From Aphanothece sp. CMT-3BRIN-NPC111 (GTDB taxonomy: Bacteria > Cyanobacteriota > Cyanobacteriia > Cyanobacteriales > JAHHGU01), in contig JAHHGU010000005.1 of the NCBI GenBank assembly GCA_019359765.1, forward strand, positions 1 through 64,000: a DNA stretch of 64,000 bases, in the 5' to 3' direction. The notes beneath the pieces were generated by a model. That model saw only the letters and a list, made by a program, of their open reading frames with translations. It made no database searches and was not told the DNA's origin. Both the position numbers and the translations under genes were made by a program. Positions 11,277-19,821 of the stretch are shown here, piece by piece (position 1 is the first letter of the stretch; each line of letters opens with the position of its first letter).

Positions 11277-12020
11277 ATGTATCAGTCAAATTTTGAAAGA
11301 AATAGAGATTTTTGGGATTATTATGCAAAGCGTTGGAATAAGCACAACATTTTCATTGAAAATCAAAGCATTTCTGAAGAAGAAAAGGAATCTTATATTA
11401 AATACTTAGGAGATGAATGGGGTAGAGTGGAGGATGTAAATAAAATTGTTGAAGAGTATATTACCCCTTTTATTACTCAAGACAGTGTTGTTGCAGAGGT
11501 GGGAGTAGGTGGCGGTAGGCTTGCTGTAAAGGCCGTTGAAAAAGTTCGAGAGTTGTATTGCTTTGATATATCAGAGGAGATGCTTAAAAAAGCTAGAGAA
11601 TCTCTTGATAATTACTCTCAAGTAAAACTAATTTTAATGAAAAAACCTCAGTTTGAAGAAGAATTTTATGGAAAATTCGATTTCGTCTACTCTTTCGACG
11701 TTTTCGTTCATTTTGATCTAATTTCAATCTGGCACTCTCTTAATGAGATATACAAAATATTGAGGTGCAATGGTAGAGCTTTAATCCACACAACTAATAT
11801 AACAATACCTATAGGAGGAAAAAGATTTGAGGTTCAGAAGAATGATGGAGAACGTTTATATTTTCAGACATCTCCAGAGGCAATCAAAAGTTTGATTGCC
11901 AAATTGAATATGAAAGTTATTAAAGAATCTGTACCTGACCAAAGCAATTTTTACTTAAGTCGTGATTATTTAGTTATTGTACAGAAAAAAGATGCCGAGC
12001 TTGTCGATAGCGCCGGATAA
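11277..12020 (+). CDS. Class I SAM-dependent methyltransferase
   Basis: A Rossmann methyltransferase with motif I VAEVGVGGGRLA (near residue 72), the acidic strand-2 end ELYCFDIS, and a later FDFVYSFDVFVHF. 247 aa. It is notably AT-rich compared with the core genes, which suggests transfer. It converges on the glycosyltransferase gene and their 3' ends overlap by 47 bases, so its last 15 or so residues are written on the opposite strand of that gene. The substrate is unknown; the position invites a link with the lasso locus, but that is not shown. Confidence 0.85.
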   Translation: MYQSNFERNRDFWDYYAKRWNKHNIFIENQSISEEEKESYIKYLGDEWGRVEDVNKIVEEYITPFITQDSVVAEVGVGGGRLAVKAVEKVRELYCFDISEEMLKKARESLDNYSQVKLILMKKPQFEEEFYGKFDFVYSFDVFVHFDLISIWHSLNEIYKILRCNGRALIHTTNITIPIGGKRFEVQKNDGERLYFQTSPEAIKSLIAKLNMKVIKESVPDQSNFYLSRDYLVIVQKKDAELVDSAG

Positions 12021-12825
12021 CTTGACGAGCTTTATCACCTTCACTACGGTTGAGATACAAACGAGCAAGGTCGAGGTAAAACTTATAATAACCTCGCTCT
12101 AGCAGGTTAACTGGGAGTCGGCGGTAATCTGGGTGACGCTCTATTGCTTTTTCTTGTACCTGCAAAGAATTAATTAATACCCTTTCTTTGTTTTTACTCA
12201 TATTTGTATCAGATAACCGATACATTGTTAGTGGCTCATCTAAGTAATAAACTAACCATTTTTCACTAATCCGCAGCCATAGATCATAATCTTCGCAAGC
12301 TGTTAAGCTTTCATCAAATAACCCGATTTCATCTAGTGTTTCTCGACGTACAACTACGCTCGAAGGACGAGGAGTAAGGTTAGGATAAGGGAAAAGCATC
12401 CAAGAAATACGAGCTAGAGGTAAGGGACGTTTTTTAGCGGTTGTCTCTGGAAATATTTCTTTTTCATCAAAATAAGACATATCTGAATAGATTAAGCCTA
12501 TTTTATTATTAGCTTCTAGTAAAGCAATTTGTTTTTCTAACTTAGTTGGAAGCCAAACATCGTCATCGTCGAGAAAAGCAATGTACTGTCCTTGTGAGTT
12601 TTGAATTGCAATATTCCGAGCAAAGGATAAACCTTTGTTGTTCTGATGAATAATTTTAATTTTATCTTGGAATTTATTTAACACTTCAGCGGTATTGTCA
12701 GTAGAACCATCATTTACTACAATAATTTCATAGTCTTTATAGCTTTGGGCTAAAACACTCTTAATAGCCTGAGTCACTAAAGATGCCCGTTGGTAGGTGG
12801 TAATAATTACACTAACGCTTGGCAT
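11974..12825 (-). CDS. Family 2 glycosyltransferase
   Basis: A GT-A fold glycosyltransferase: MPSVSVIITTYQRASLVTQA at the N-terminus, nucleotide-binding VVNDGSTDNT, and the metal-binding DDDD motif in IAFLDDDDVWLP, with TACEDYDLWLR as the likely catalytic-base region. 283 aa, with no membrane segment seen. It is the last gene of the minus-strand run that starts at 16519, only 43 bases after the HprK-like kinase. Sugar decoration of the peptide product, or of an unrelated surface glycan, are both possible. Confidence 0.9.
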   Translation of the reverse strand: MPSVSVIITTYQRASLVTQAIKSVLAQSYKDYEIIVVNDGSTDNTAEVLNKFQDKIKIIHQNNKGLSFARNIAIQNSQGQYIAFLDDDDVWLPTKLEKQIALLEANNKIGLIYSDMSYFDEKEIFPETTAKKRPLPLARISWMLFPYPNLTPRPSSVVVRRETLDEIGLFDESLTACEDYDLWLRISEKWLVYYLDEPLTMYRLSDTNMSKNKERVLINSLQVQEKAIERHPDYRRLPVNLLERGYYKFYLDLARLYLNRSEGDKARQVIRRYRQARHLFSVQ

Positions 12826-12868
12826 TAATCTATATTTAACTACTTATATATTAATTTTAATTAAAAAT

Positions 12869-13861
12869 TCAGTATTTCAAGTTTTCTAAGATAATCTCGC
12901 AAATTAGAGGTAAACTTGCTAAATCATTGGGACGTTCTAACCTTTGTATTGGTATCATCTGAACTAACTGACTCAACTGCTGAAAATTACTAGCAAGTCG
13001 CTGCTTATCCAGCATTGTTTTTTTAAAAATATTTGCTGCTAATTCCCCTAGTGCTTCTCCCGGAGATAGGGAAAAAGTTTGTGGTTTGATTAATGCAGAA
13101 TCTCGTTTATCTAATAAATAAATTTGGCTCAAAGGCAGAGGTTCTTTTTGAAAATGCCATTGTTTGCCACTATTAATGTTTAAATCTAGGTAGCGTTTTT
13201 CCGCATACATCGAAACTTTTGATAAGTCCTCGACTGAGCAACCAAGAGCATTAAGCGAATTACTCCATAGTCGTAGGCGAGGATAACCAGGTTGTACCCA
13301 AAACCTAGAGCCATCATACTTGAGAGCGGTAATATCCTCAGTCAAGACAGAAAAACCGCGTTGTGCTAATGCGGCGGCGGTGGTTGATTTTCCGGCTGTT
13401 GAAGGTCCTATGATAGCAATAGCCTTGCCATTAATACTAATTACACTTGCATGAAGACAAAGCACTCCCCGTAACAGCAACACACGACCGAGAACTGAGC
13501 CAAGAAGCAGTGATACTACAGTTGAAAACTGCTTCTTATCAGACCAGAAAGCCCAAACTCGACTGCTGCTAGGATTAATAATAAATTCAATTGCTTGAGA
13601 TTCTGATGCCAGAGATTGCAGGCGAAAGTAAGTACCGTCATCGCTTGGCGATTGCCAAATCTTAACACCTGTTTGCTGTTTTGAATTAGGATGAATAGAC
13701 CAATCAGCTTGGCTGAGAAATGGTAACTGCTTTTGCTGTTGTCCGAGAAGGGCAATATTAACATCTGCAATTTCTGAGTTTGGGACAGGTATCAAACCTG
13801 GAATGGATTGATTAACAGAGATTTTTAACCCATAGATTAGGTATTTATGTGACGATGGCAC
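12869..13861 (-). CDS. HprK-like kinase of a lasso peptide locus
   Basis: The C-terminal half resembles HPr kinase: CLHASVISINGKAIAIIG, then P-loop GPSTAGKST (residues 152-160) and SVLTEDITAL. The N-terminal half is unrelated to HPr kinase, as is usual for kinases in peptide clusters. In paeninodin-type lasso clusters such kinases phosphorylate the side chain of the C-terminal serine of the precursor; the peptide gene 67 bases upstream does end in serine. 330 aa. I infer peptide phosphorylation rather than a role in sugar regulation, because there is no HPr/PTS context. Confidence 0.85.
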   Translation of the reverse strand: MPSSHKYLIYGLKISVNQSIPGLIPVPNSEIADVNIALLGQQQKQLPFLSQADWSIHPNSKQQTGVKIWQSPSDDGTYFRLQSLASESQAIEFIINPSSSRVWAFWSDKKQFSTVVSLLLGSVLGRVLLLRGVLCLHASVISINGKAIAIIGPSTAGKSTTAAALAQRGFSVLTEDITALKYDGSRFWVQPGYPRLRLWSNSLNALGCSVEDLSKVSMYAEKRYLDLNINSGKQWHFQKEPLPLSQIYLLDKRDSALIKPQTFSLSPGEALGELAANIFKKTMLDKQRLASNFQQLSQLVQMIPIQRLERPNDLASLPLICEIILENLKY

Positions 13862-13928
13862 TTAAGAAAGGGTTTTTAGAAGGTGTCAAAATATTAGGCA
13901 GTAAACGGCAGATGTAAGCTTAAGGTTA

Positions 13929-14066
13929 TTATGAATAACCGTACTGTTCGAAAAAAATTTGGTTAGGAGCGCCTGCTTGTGTAACCTGAAAAACTTTACC
14001 ATGAGCTTTCAGTTGAGGTGGTACATACGGCTTTTTTGATTTACCTTGGCTTTGAGATTGGTTCAT
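13929..14066 (-). CDS. Putative lasso peptide precursor (45 aa)
   Basis: This short gene begins at an ATG at 14066 and ends at TAA 13929-13931. The leader holds Y14-V-P-P17-Q-L19, the YxxPxL motif read by the recognition (PqqD-like) protein, then Gly23 and Thr29, which match the conserved leader positions. The C-terminal part AGAPNQIFFEQYGYS is the likely core: Glu40 is its only acidic residue and so the only possible ring acceptor, and the peptide ends in Ser45. It lies between the cyclase gene (43 bases) and the kinase gene (67 bases) on the same strand. AAAGG lies about 7 bases before the ATG. The class is inferred from motif and context; the product is not one I recognise. Confidence 0.82.
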   Translation of the reverse strand: MNQSQSQGKSKKPYVPPQLKAHGKVFQVTQAGAPNQIFFEQYGYS

Positions 14067-14108
14067 GGCTTATTTACCTTTACTCTTACTTTTCACAACA
14101 ATTATATT

Positions 14109-15980
14109 TTAAAATCCTATTTTATGCAACCATAGAGCCAGTATTGCTGAGTGGCAAACACCTACAACAAATTTTTCCTGGTTTAAATCTAGATAACAGT
14201 GGTAATTATCTCGCAACTTCGGCAAATCAATATAAGCTTCTAGGCTTTTGACATCATTGAGAATCACCTTATCCCAATGAGTGGGAGAGGCAGTTAACAA
14301 ATTACGGCAATATTGATGACTCACCCCGCCTTTACCCCGCCGTTGCTGAACGATTTCAGGAAGGACATGAGCAAGCCCTCGGCGCATCACAGCCCTCGTT
14401 ATTCCTTGATGAAATTTCTGTTCTGCTGGCAAAGCAAGGCAAAACTCAACTAAACGTTTATCAGTAAAAGGATGGCGGTATTCAATCCCAAAAGCAGCAC
14501 CACTTTTATTAAGTAATTCTAGGATAGTTGAATAGCTGGAAAAGCGACGGTAATGTGATTCCCGTGCAGTTGAGTTTGCTTCCAACGCATATCCCCCTTG
14601 TAGCTGGAAGCATTGCTCCACATTCATATGTTGAGCAAAATCAGAATTGATTAGTCCAGCTTTCCAGAGCTTTTTTCCCCGCAGTCTATTCCAAGCTTTC
14701 ACTGTTGGTTGCTTGAGAATTGGACTGAGGACATAGTGTTTCATATTACTCAAACGGGAATCACCAAAGCGATTCGCCATTCCTTCAATTTCTGATAGCA
14801 TTTGTAGCCAACGTCCAGTGCGAAGTAGTTCGTTTAGATAAGAGTCTTGACAAGCCGCAACTGTAGTATCTCCATCTATTCCATCTAATAATATTCGCAC
14901 GCCTTGAGAACGCGCTTGTTTATAAAGCTCCCAATTTACTAATAGAAACGGATACCAAAAAGGTTCATCCAGATGCCAAAGCATAGTTTCTATATCTTCA
15001 TTTGGCGTAATCTCGTTGCCATCAATACGATAAGGGATAAAATTGCTGCCCTGTGCTAAGACAGCATCAATATAGGGGCGTTCGTCAGAGTCGTTGCTTT
15101 GAGTAAAGAAAGCAGAGTAAGTGTATAGAGGCTGTTGATTATTTTGCCTTAGTAATTCCCCCGCCACAGAAGTAACCGATGCAGAATCTAGCCCCCCACT
15201 TAACATAGAGCCAACTGGGTATGCACTTCGCAAACGACAATGCACTGCTTCTGTGAAAATCTCCCGAAATGCCTCAGTATATTCTGCCTCAGATTGCAAT
15301 ACAATGTTTTTTGTCGGATCAAGTTTCCAATAAGTTTCTAAGTGTATGCGATTATCACTAAAAATTAGTTGATTTCCAGGTAATAGCCGGAAAATATCTT
15401 TGTAAAAGGTCGTACCAGGTTCGTGACACTTGACTAAAGTGAGGTGAGTAGCTATCCAAGGTTCATAAAGCTGTTTAGGAATGTTGGGGACAGCAAGTAG
15501 GGCTTTTATTTCTGAGGCAAAGATGAAAAGTTCTGGAGAATGGTAGTAGAAAAAAGGTCTAACTCCTATATGATCTCTACCACAAAAAAGCCGCTGTTGA
15601 TGCTCATCCCACAAGGCAAAAGCAAAATCTCCTAATAAATATTGACAACAACTTGTGCCCCATTTTTCATAAGCTGATAAAATAATCTGACTATCGGTAA
15701 CGTTATCTTCTAGCCTTAAACTGTCAATCAATTCATCTCGGTTATCAATGCGACCATCAGCCGTTAGTGCCAAGTTTCCGCTTGAGTTAACCAGGGGTAA
15801 TTGTTCCCCAACTGACTCCGGCGTTGTCCGCAACATCAGATGCCCTAATCCTATGGCTCCCTGATGCCAAAGGTGAATGCCATCAAGTCCTCGATGGGCA
15901 AGTTTGGCAGTCATTTCTGCTAAGATTTTAGGCTCGACCGGACGATTATCTGCGTAGATGATGCCAAGGATACCACTCAT
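14109..15980 (-). CDS. Asparagine synthetase-like lasso cyclase (C protein)
   Basis: It is related to glutamine-dependent asparagine synthetase: an N-terminal Ntn-type domain and a C-terminal ATP-pyrophosphatase domain with SGGLDS (residues 261-266). In lasso loci this protein adenylates the Asp/Glu side chain and closes the macrolactam. The start is set at ATG 15980 (MSGILGIIYADNRPVEP). Residue 2 is Ser, not the nucleophilic Cys that glutaminase-active enzymes need, so amide transfer from glutamine is unlikely; that fits a cyclase. 623 aa. A further 22 in-frame codons upstream begin in repeat DNA and are unlikely to be translated. Confidence 0.88.
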   Translation of the reverse strand: MSGILGIIYADNRPVEPKILAEMTAKLAHRGLDGIHLWHQGAIGLGHLMLRTTPESVGEQLPLVNSSGNLALTADGRIDNRDELIDSLRLEDNVTDSQIILSAYEKWGTSCCQYLLGDFAFALWDEHQQRLFCGRDHIGVRPFFYYHSPELFIFASEIKALLAVPNIPKQLYEPWIATHLTLVKCHEPGTTFYKDIFRLLPGNQLIFSDNRIHLETYWKLDPTKNIVLQSEAEYTEAFREIFTEAVHCRLRSAYPVGSMLSGGLDSASVTSVAGELLRQNNQQPLYTYSAFFTQSNDSDERPYIDAVLAQGSNFIPYRIDGNEITPNEDIETMLWHLDEPFWYPFLLVNWELYKQARSQGVRILLDGIDGDTTVAACQDSYLNELLRTGRWLQMLSEIEGMANRFGDSRLSNMKHYVLSPILKQPTVKAWNRLRGKKLWKAGLINSDFAQHMNVEQCFQLQGGYALEANSTARESHYRRFSSYSTILELLNKSGAAFGIEYRHPFTDKRLVEFCLALPAEQKFHQGITRAVMRRGLAHVLPEIVQQRRGKGGVSHQYCRNLLTASPTHWDKVILNDVKSLEAYIDLPKLRDNYHCYLDLNQEKFVVGVCHSAILALWLHKIGF

Positions 15981-16116
15981 AAAATTATTACTATACTTCC
16001 CACAGTGATAGACCGCTATTTGGGAGCATCCCACTTTTACGCCCACACCCTTCAGGGCTTGTCATTACCCATATTTTTGCCAAGGTCACATTTACCCTTT
16101 TTTCCACATCTCGCCA

Positions 16117-16130
16117 GGGACTTAAGTCCC
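16117..16130. repeat. 14-base perfect palindrome in a repeat upstream of the cyclase
   Basis: GGGACTTAAGTCCC lies in a wider GC-flanked stretch (about 16110-16160) between the PqqD-like gene and the cyclase. It has the look of an intergenic mobile repeat and could form a hairpin that lowers read-through between the two genes. Confidence 0.45.
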
Positions 16131-16228
16131 CGGCTAATAGCTGAAGTCAGTTAAAACTGACTAAAAATTCCTCATCTCTCCATAGCCAGCCCACGTTATT
16201 AAGCAAAGTGTAATTTTCCTTAATAAGG

Positions 16229-16519
16229 CTACACTTCAGAGTTTTTAACTATGACAATATCCTTGGATACCAACTCATCTAGATAGTTGAGTAAGTCTTG
16301 TTCTAACTGAGTTGGCTCAATTTCGTATTCTTCTAGGAAGCGATCGCACATTTCTCGAACTGATTCACACTCACTTAGTAAATTAACGGCGAGGGTTCCC
16401 GTTTCATTCAGGGTAAAGTACTCCTCCGTCTTCAGGTGCAGCACAGCAGCTTCTCCGGCAAGATCTTGGAACAGCACTTCATCGGATAAGGCAAGCTGGG
16501 AGTTTGCATTAATATTCAT
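16229..16519 (-). CDS. PqqD-like RiPP recognition protein (lasso B1)
   Basis: A 96-residue PqqD-fold protein: VLFQDLAGEAAVLHLKTEEY and FTLNETGTLAVNLLSE match the beta-strand and helix pattern of RiPP recognition elements. In lasso loci it binds the YxxPxL leader and presents it to the processing enzymes. It is the first gene of the minus-strand run, which fits its role with the peptide at 13929 and the cyclase at 14109. The usual partner, a transglutaminase-like B2 peptidase, is not fused to it and not next to it. Confidence 0.85.
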   Translation of the reverse strand: MNINANSQLALSDEVLFQDLAGEAAVLHLKTEEYFTLNETGTLAVNLLSECESVREMCDRFLEEYEIEPTQLEQDLLNYLDELVSKDIVIVKNSEV

Positions 16520-16936
16520 ACAAGGTCTTATAAATCAATAGTTCAAAAGTGAACTAAGCATTATAACCTACTTACGCTATGCTTTTAAGCATAGTAGTGT
16601 TTAGCTAAAACTGCGGAGACTGAACAGCAGCGTACACAACTTTAGAGGAATAACCCTTTCCCCTATCAGGTAACTATTACAAACCTCCGTATATATACTG
16701 AGAAAGACTTAAATCTGAGCGAACATTCAGTAATCTTAACGATGCCGCCCCTGGGGATAGGGATTGTATATTGTAATTGTATTGGTTAACTCCCCTGACA
16801 AGGGCTATAGAAGAAACTCCTATAACGAACTCATTAATCCCACTTCCTTTTTCAGGGGGTGGGATTTCATGTTGAAGAATATAACTGACAGGACTTATGC
16901 AAGGTACAATATGACGGCTGTACTCTGTGGCGGACT
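16520..16936. other. Intergenic region between the lasso locus and purB
   Basis: No gene is seen in either direction, and the many stop codons exclude a hidden B2 peptidase. It contains CTATGCTT-TT-AAGCATAG (16577-16594), a hairpin or operator in the likely promoter of the lasso run. ATCCCAC/GTGGGAT arms lie at 16837-16865, and an AGGACTTATGCA half-site near 16891 matches the element at 3837. Confidence 0.5.
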
Positions 16937-18232
16937 GTGATTGAGCGTTATACCCTGCCCGAAATGGGCAACCTGTGGACTGAAAATTATAAGCTAAAAA
17001 CTTGGCTCCAGGTGGAAATCGCAGTCTGCGAGGCTCAGGCTGAATTAGGTTACATTCCCAAGTCGGCGGTTGAGGAAATTAAGGCTAAGGCTAATTTTGA
17101 CCCGAAGCGGGTGCTGGAAATTGAAGCTGAAGTCCGCCACGACATGATCGCCTTTCTCACAAATGTGAATGAGTATGTGGGCGACGCGGGGCGCTATATT
17201 CATTTGGGGTTAACCAGTTCTGATGTGCTGGATACGGCTTTGGCGCTGCAACTAGTGGCTAGTCTGGATGTGTTGCTGGCACGGCTGGAAGATTTAACTC
17301 AAGCGATTCGTTACCAAGCACAGCAACACCGAAACACGGTGATGATTGGGCGATCGCATGGAATTCATGCTGAACCTATTTCGTTTGGGTTTAAGCTAGC
17401 TGGGTGGTTGGCAGAAGTGTTGCGGAACCGCGATCGCCTAGTACGTCTCCGCAACGATGTTGCCGTGGGTAAAATTTCCGGTGCGGTGGGAACCTATGCC
17501 AATATTGAGCCGCGTGTGGAAGCGATCGCCTGCTCATTACTGGGACTTGAACCGGATACTGCTTCAACTCAAGTTATATCGCGCGATCGCCATGCAGACT
17601 ACGTGCAAACCCTTGCCCTACTCGGTGCCTCAATTGAACGCTTTGCTGTAGAAATTCGCAACTTGCAGCGCACCGACGTACTGGAAGTAGAAGAATTCTT
17701 CTCCAAGGGTCAAAAAGGCTCTTCTGCCATGCCTCACAAGCGCAACCCGATTCGCTCAGAACGGTTAACAGGGATGGCGCGGATTCTCCGGGGTAATGCA
17801 GTTGCGGCTTTAGAAAATGTCGCCCTCTGGCACGAACGGGATATATCCCACAGTTCCGTTGAGCGGATGATTTTTCCCGATTCCTGCACCTTAATTCATT
17901 TTATGGTTGTGGAACTGACGGACTTGGTGAAACATCTGCTTGTATATCCAGAAAATATGCAGCGGAATATGAACTGCTATGGCGGCGTTGTTTTCAGTCA
18001 GCGAGTGATGCTAGCTTTGGTGGAAAAAGGGATGGGTCGCGAAGATGCATATGCGATCGTGCAATCTTGCGCCCATCAAGCGTGGAATAAACCGGAAGGA
18101 GACTTTCACGATTTGATTACCAAAGATGCCCGTGTTACCCAGCAGTTGTCAACAGAAGAGATTGAGGCGTGTTTTGACCCGCAGCATCATTTGCGGCACT
18201 TAGACGAGATTTATCAACGCTTGAGCATCTGA
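16937..18232 (+). CDS. purB: Adenylosuccinate lyase
   Basis: It splits SAICAR and adenylosuccinate to release fumarate in purine synthesis. The fumarase/aspartase superfamily signature SSAMPHKRNPIRSE is present, together with GLTSSDVLDTA and the catalytic His region GRSHGIHAEP. The start is GTG at 16937 (VIERYTLPEMG), where homologues begin. 431 aa, normal length. It is monocistronic as far as can be seen. Confidence 0.97.
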   Translation: MIERYTLPEMGNLWTENYKLKTWLQVEIAVCEAQAELGYIPKSAVEEIKAKANFDPKRVLEIEAEVRHDMIAFLTNVNEYVGDAGRYIHLGLTSSDVLDTALALQLVASLDVLLARLEDLTQAIRYQAQQHRNTVMIGRSHGIHAEPISFGFKLAGWLAEVLRNRDRLVRLRNDVAVGKISGAVGTYANIEPRVEAIACSLLGLEPDTASTQVISRDRHADYVQTLALLGASIERFAVEIRNLQRTDVLEVEEFFSKGQKGSSAMPHKRNPIRSERLTGMARILRGNAVAALENVALWHERDISHSSVERMIFPDSCTLIHFMVVELTDLVKHLLVYPENMQRNMNCYGGVVFSQRVMLALVEKGMGREDAYAIVQSCAHQAWNKPEGDFHDLITKDARVTQQLSTEEIEACFDPQHHLRHLDEIYQRLSI

Positions 18233-18250
18233 ATATTGAGAAGCACGAAT

Positions 18251-18355
18251 TTCTCCGAAAAGTGGTTTGAAGATATTTTTAACCACAGATAAACACAGAT
18301 GAACACAGATACCAGTAGGTATTTAGTCACTGAAGCGGATTTTTCGGATAGGGTC
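18251..18355. repeat. MITE-like repeat, copy 1
   Basis: An approximately 105-base element ends in CCGAAAA and TTTTCGG-ATAGGGTC and has a core of ACAGAT-type units (AACCACAGATAAACACAGAT). It is an inverted copy of 24378-24490 and related to 51769-51866. Confidence 0.65.
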
Positions 18356-18438
18356 TTATTGGCTAGTCAAAGGGCGAAGTTATGAGTTATGAGTTTTAAT
18401 TTAGGTATTTCAACTCAAAAGTCATAACTCTTAAGGGT

Positions 18439-19821
18439 TTGGTCTTGCGGAATCTAGATGGCGTGTTCACTTCTATAACTCGGCGGAATGTACAGACTCG
18501 CTATAAATTGCTAGATAAGGTCAACCGCGAAATTACACAGCGGTTGGAAAGCTCCTTGCATAATGTGGTGCCGTTAGAATTGCTCAAGGAAAGACAACTC
18601 GAACAGGCGCAACGATTGTGGGATGTGGAAGTCAAAATTGGCAAGCGTCCCACTTACCAGTTATCTCCCCAGACCAGCATCACTCAAGTCTTTGATGATA
18701 CAGGCGGCAAGTTGCTAATTTTGGGGGCACAGGGGGCAGGCAAAACCACAACTCTCCTGGAACTAGCAAAGGATTTGGTTGCCCGTGCTGAAAATGATCC
18801 TAAACAGCCTATTCCAGTTTTGTTTAACCTTTCATCTTGGCAAGAGGACAAGCAAAGCATTGCTGAGTGGTTGGTGGTTGAACTCCAGGCAAAGTATAGC
18901 GTTCGTGTATATATTGCCAAACAGTGGATCGAGCAGCAACAGCTATTACCGCTACTTGATGGGCTAGATGAACTAGATTTGACTCGCCAAGAGCGATGTA
19001 TTGAGGCGCTTAATCAACTGCTTGAGGGAAAGCATAGACAGCAGCAACTTGTCGTCTGCACTCGCCTGGAAGACTACAAAAGCTGCAATAATTGGCTGCG
19101 GCTGCATGGGGCAGTGTATTTGCGATCGCTAACAGAGGCCCAGATTCGTGATTATCTCATGGGTGTCAGAAGTCGAGAGCTATGGGAAAACATCAAAACC
19201 GAGCCAACACTATTGGCGTTGGCAAAAACGCCGCTATTGTTATGCTTGATGACCTTAGCTTATGAGGAAATTTTAATTCACTCCTGGAAACGTCTGACTT
19301 CTAAGGAAGAAAGACAAGTGTATTTGTTGAATGCCTATATTCGCCGTATGCTGACACGGGATATTAACCGCCGTTGGTATCGCCAGGGTAAAGAGCCACG
19401 CTCAGAAAAAACCCGGTATTGGCTAATTTGGCTGGCTAAAAAAATGAAACAGGAAAAGCAGACGGAATTTTTGATTGAAAGTATACAGCCCTCTTGGCTG
19501 CCAACTTATACTCAAAAACAAATCTATCGTATTGCTCCCGCGCTGGTTTTAGGGCTAGTTGCTGCCGTGGGTTGCGGACTGTGGGGGGGGGGGATTTTTG
19601 GGCTGGTTGGCGGACTAATAGGTGTGCTAATTTCCACTATTCCCGGAGTTCGATATTTTACTTTGCGGCTCCTTCTGTGCTGGAATGGTTATATTCCCTG
19701 GAACTATACTCGTTTCCTAAACTACGCCAGCGAGCGGCTGCTTATGCAACGATTTGATAGGCGCTATCTGTTCATCCACGACTTACTACAAGAACATTTT
19801 GCCCAAATGCCACTGAATTAA
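18439..19821 (+). CDS. NACHT-family NTPase with C-terminal membrane segments
   Basis: The STAND-type NTPase domain has Walker A GAQGAGKTTTLLELA and Walker B LLPLLDGLDEL (residues 93-180), preceded by a charged effector or linker region (residues 1-70). Two hydrophobic stretches near residues 368-402 (RIAPALVLGLVAAVGCGLWG and the following Gly-rich segment) suggest membrane anchoring. Cyanobacteria carry many such proteins; some bacterial NACHT proteins protect against phage, but no effector is recognisable here. The start is TTG at 18439. 460 aa. Confidence 0.82.
   Translation: MVLRNLDGVFTSITRRNVQTRYKLLDKVNREITQRLESSLHNVVPLELLKERQLEQAQRLWDVEVKIGKRPTYQLSPQTSITQVFDDTGGKLLILGAQGAGKTTTLLELAKDLVARAENDPKQPIPVLFNLSSWQEDKQSIAEWLVVELQAKYSVRVYIAKQWIEQQQLLPLLDGLDELDLTRQERCIEALNQLLEGKHRQQQLVVCTRLEDYKSCNNWLRLHGAVYLRSLTEAQIRDYLMGVRSRELWENIKTEPTLLALAKTPLLLCLMTLAYEEILIHSWKRLTSKEERQVYLLNAYIRRMLTRDINRRWYRQGKEPRSEKTRYWLIWLAKKMKQEKQTEFLIESIQPSWLPTYTQKQIYRIAPALVLGLVAAVGCGLWGGGIFGLVGGLIGVLISTIPGVRYFTLRLLLCWNGYIPWNYTRFLNYASERLLMQRFDRRYLFIHDLLQEHFAQMPLN

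Noticed and set aside
13516..13770. 84-codon minus-strand frame in the kinase gene
   Set aside because: It overlaps the HprK-like gene in another frame and has no RiPP-like features; the precursor at 13929 fits far better.
15981..16046. Longer N-terminus for the lasso cyclase
   Set aside because: The extra 22 codons lie in repeat DNA, and family members begin at MSGILGI with the Ntn-like domain.
16046..16228. Possible remnant of a lasso B2 peptidase
   Set aside because: At 183 bases it is too short, has stops in all frames and carries a palindromic repeat.
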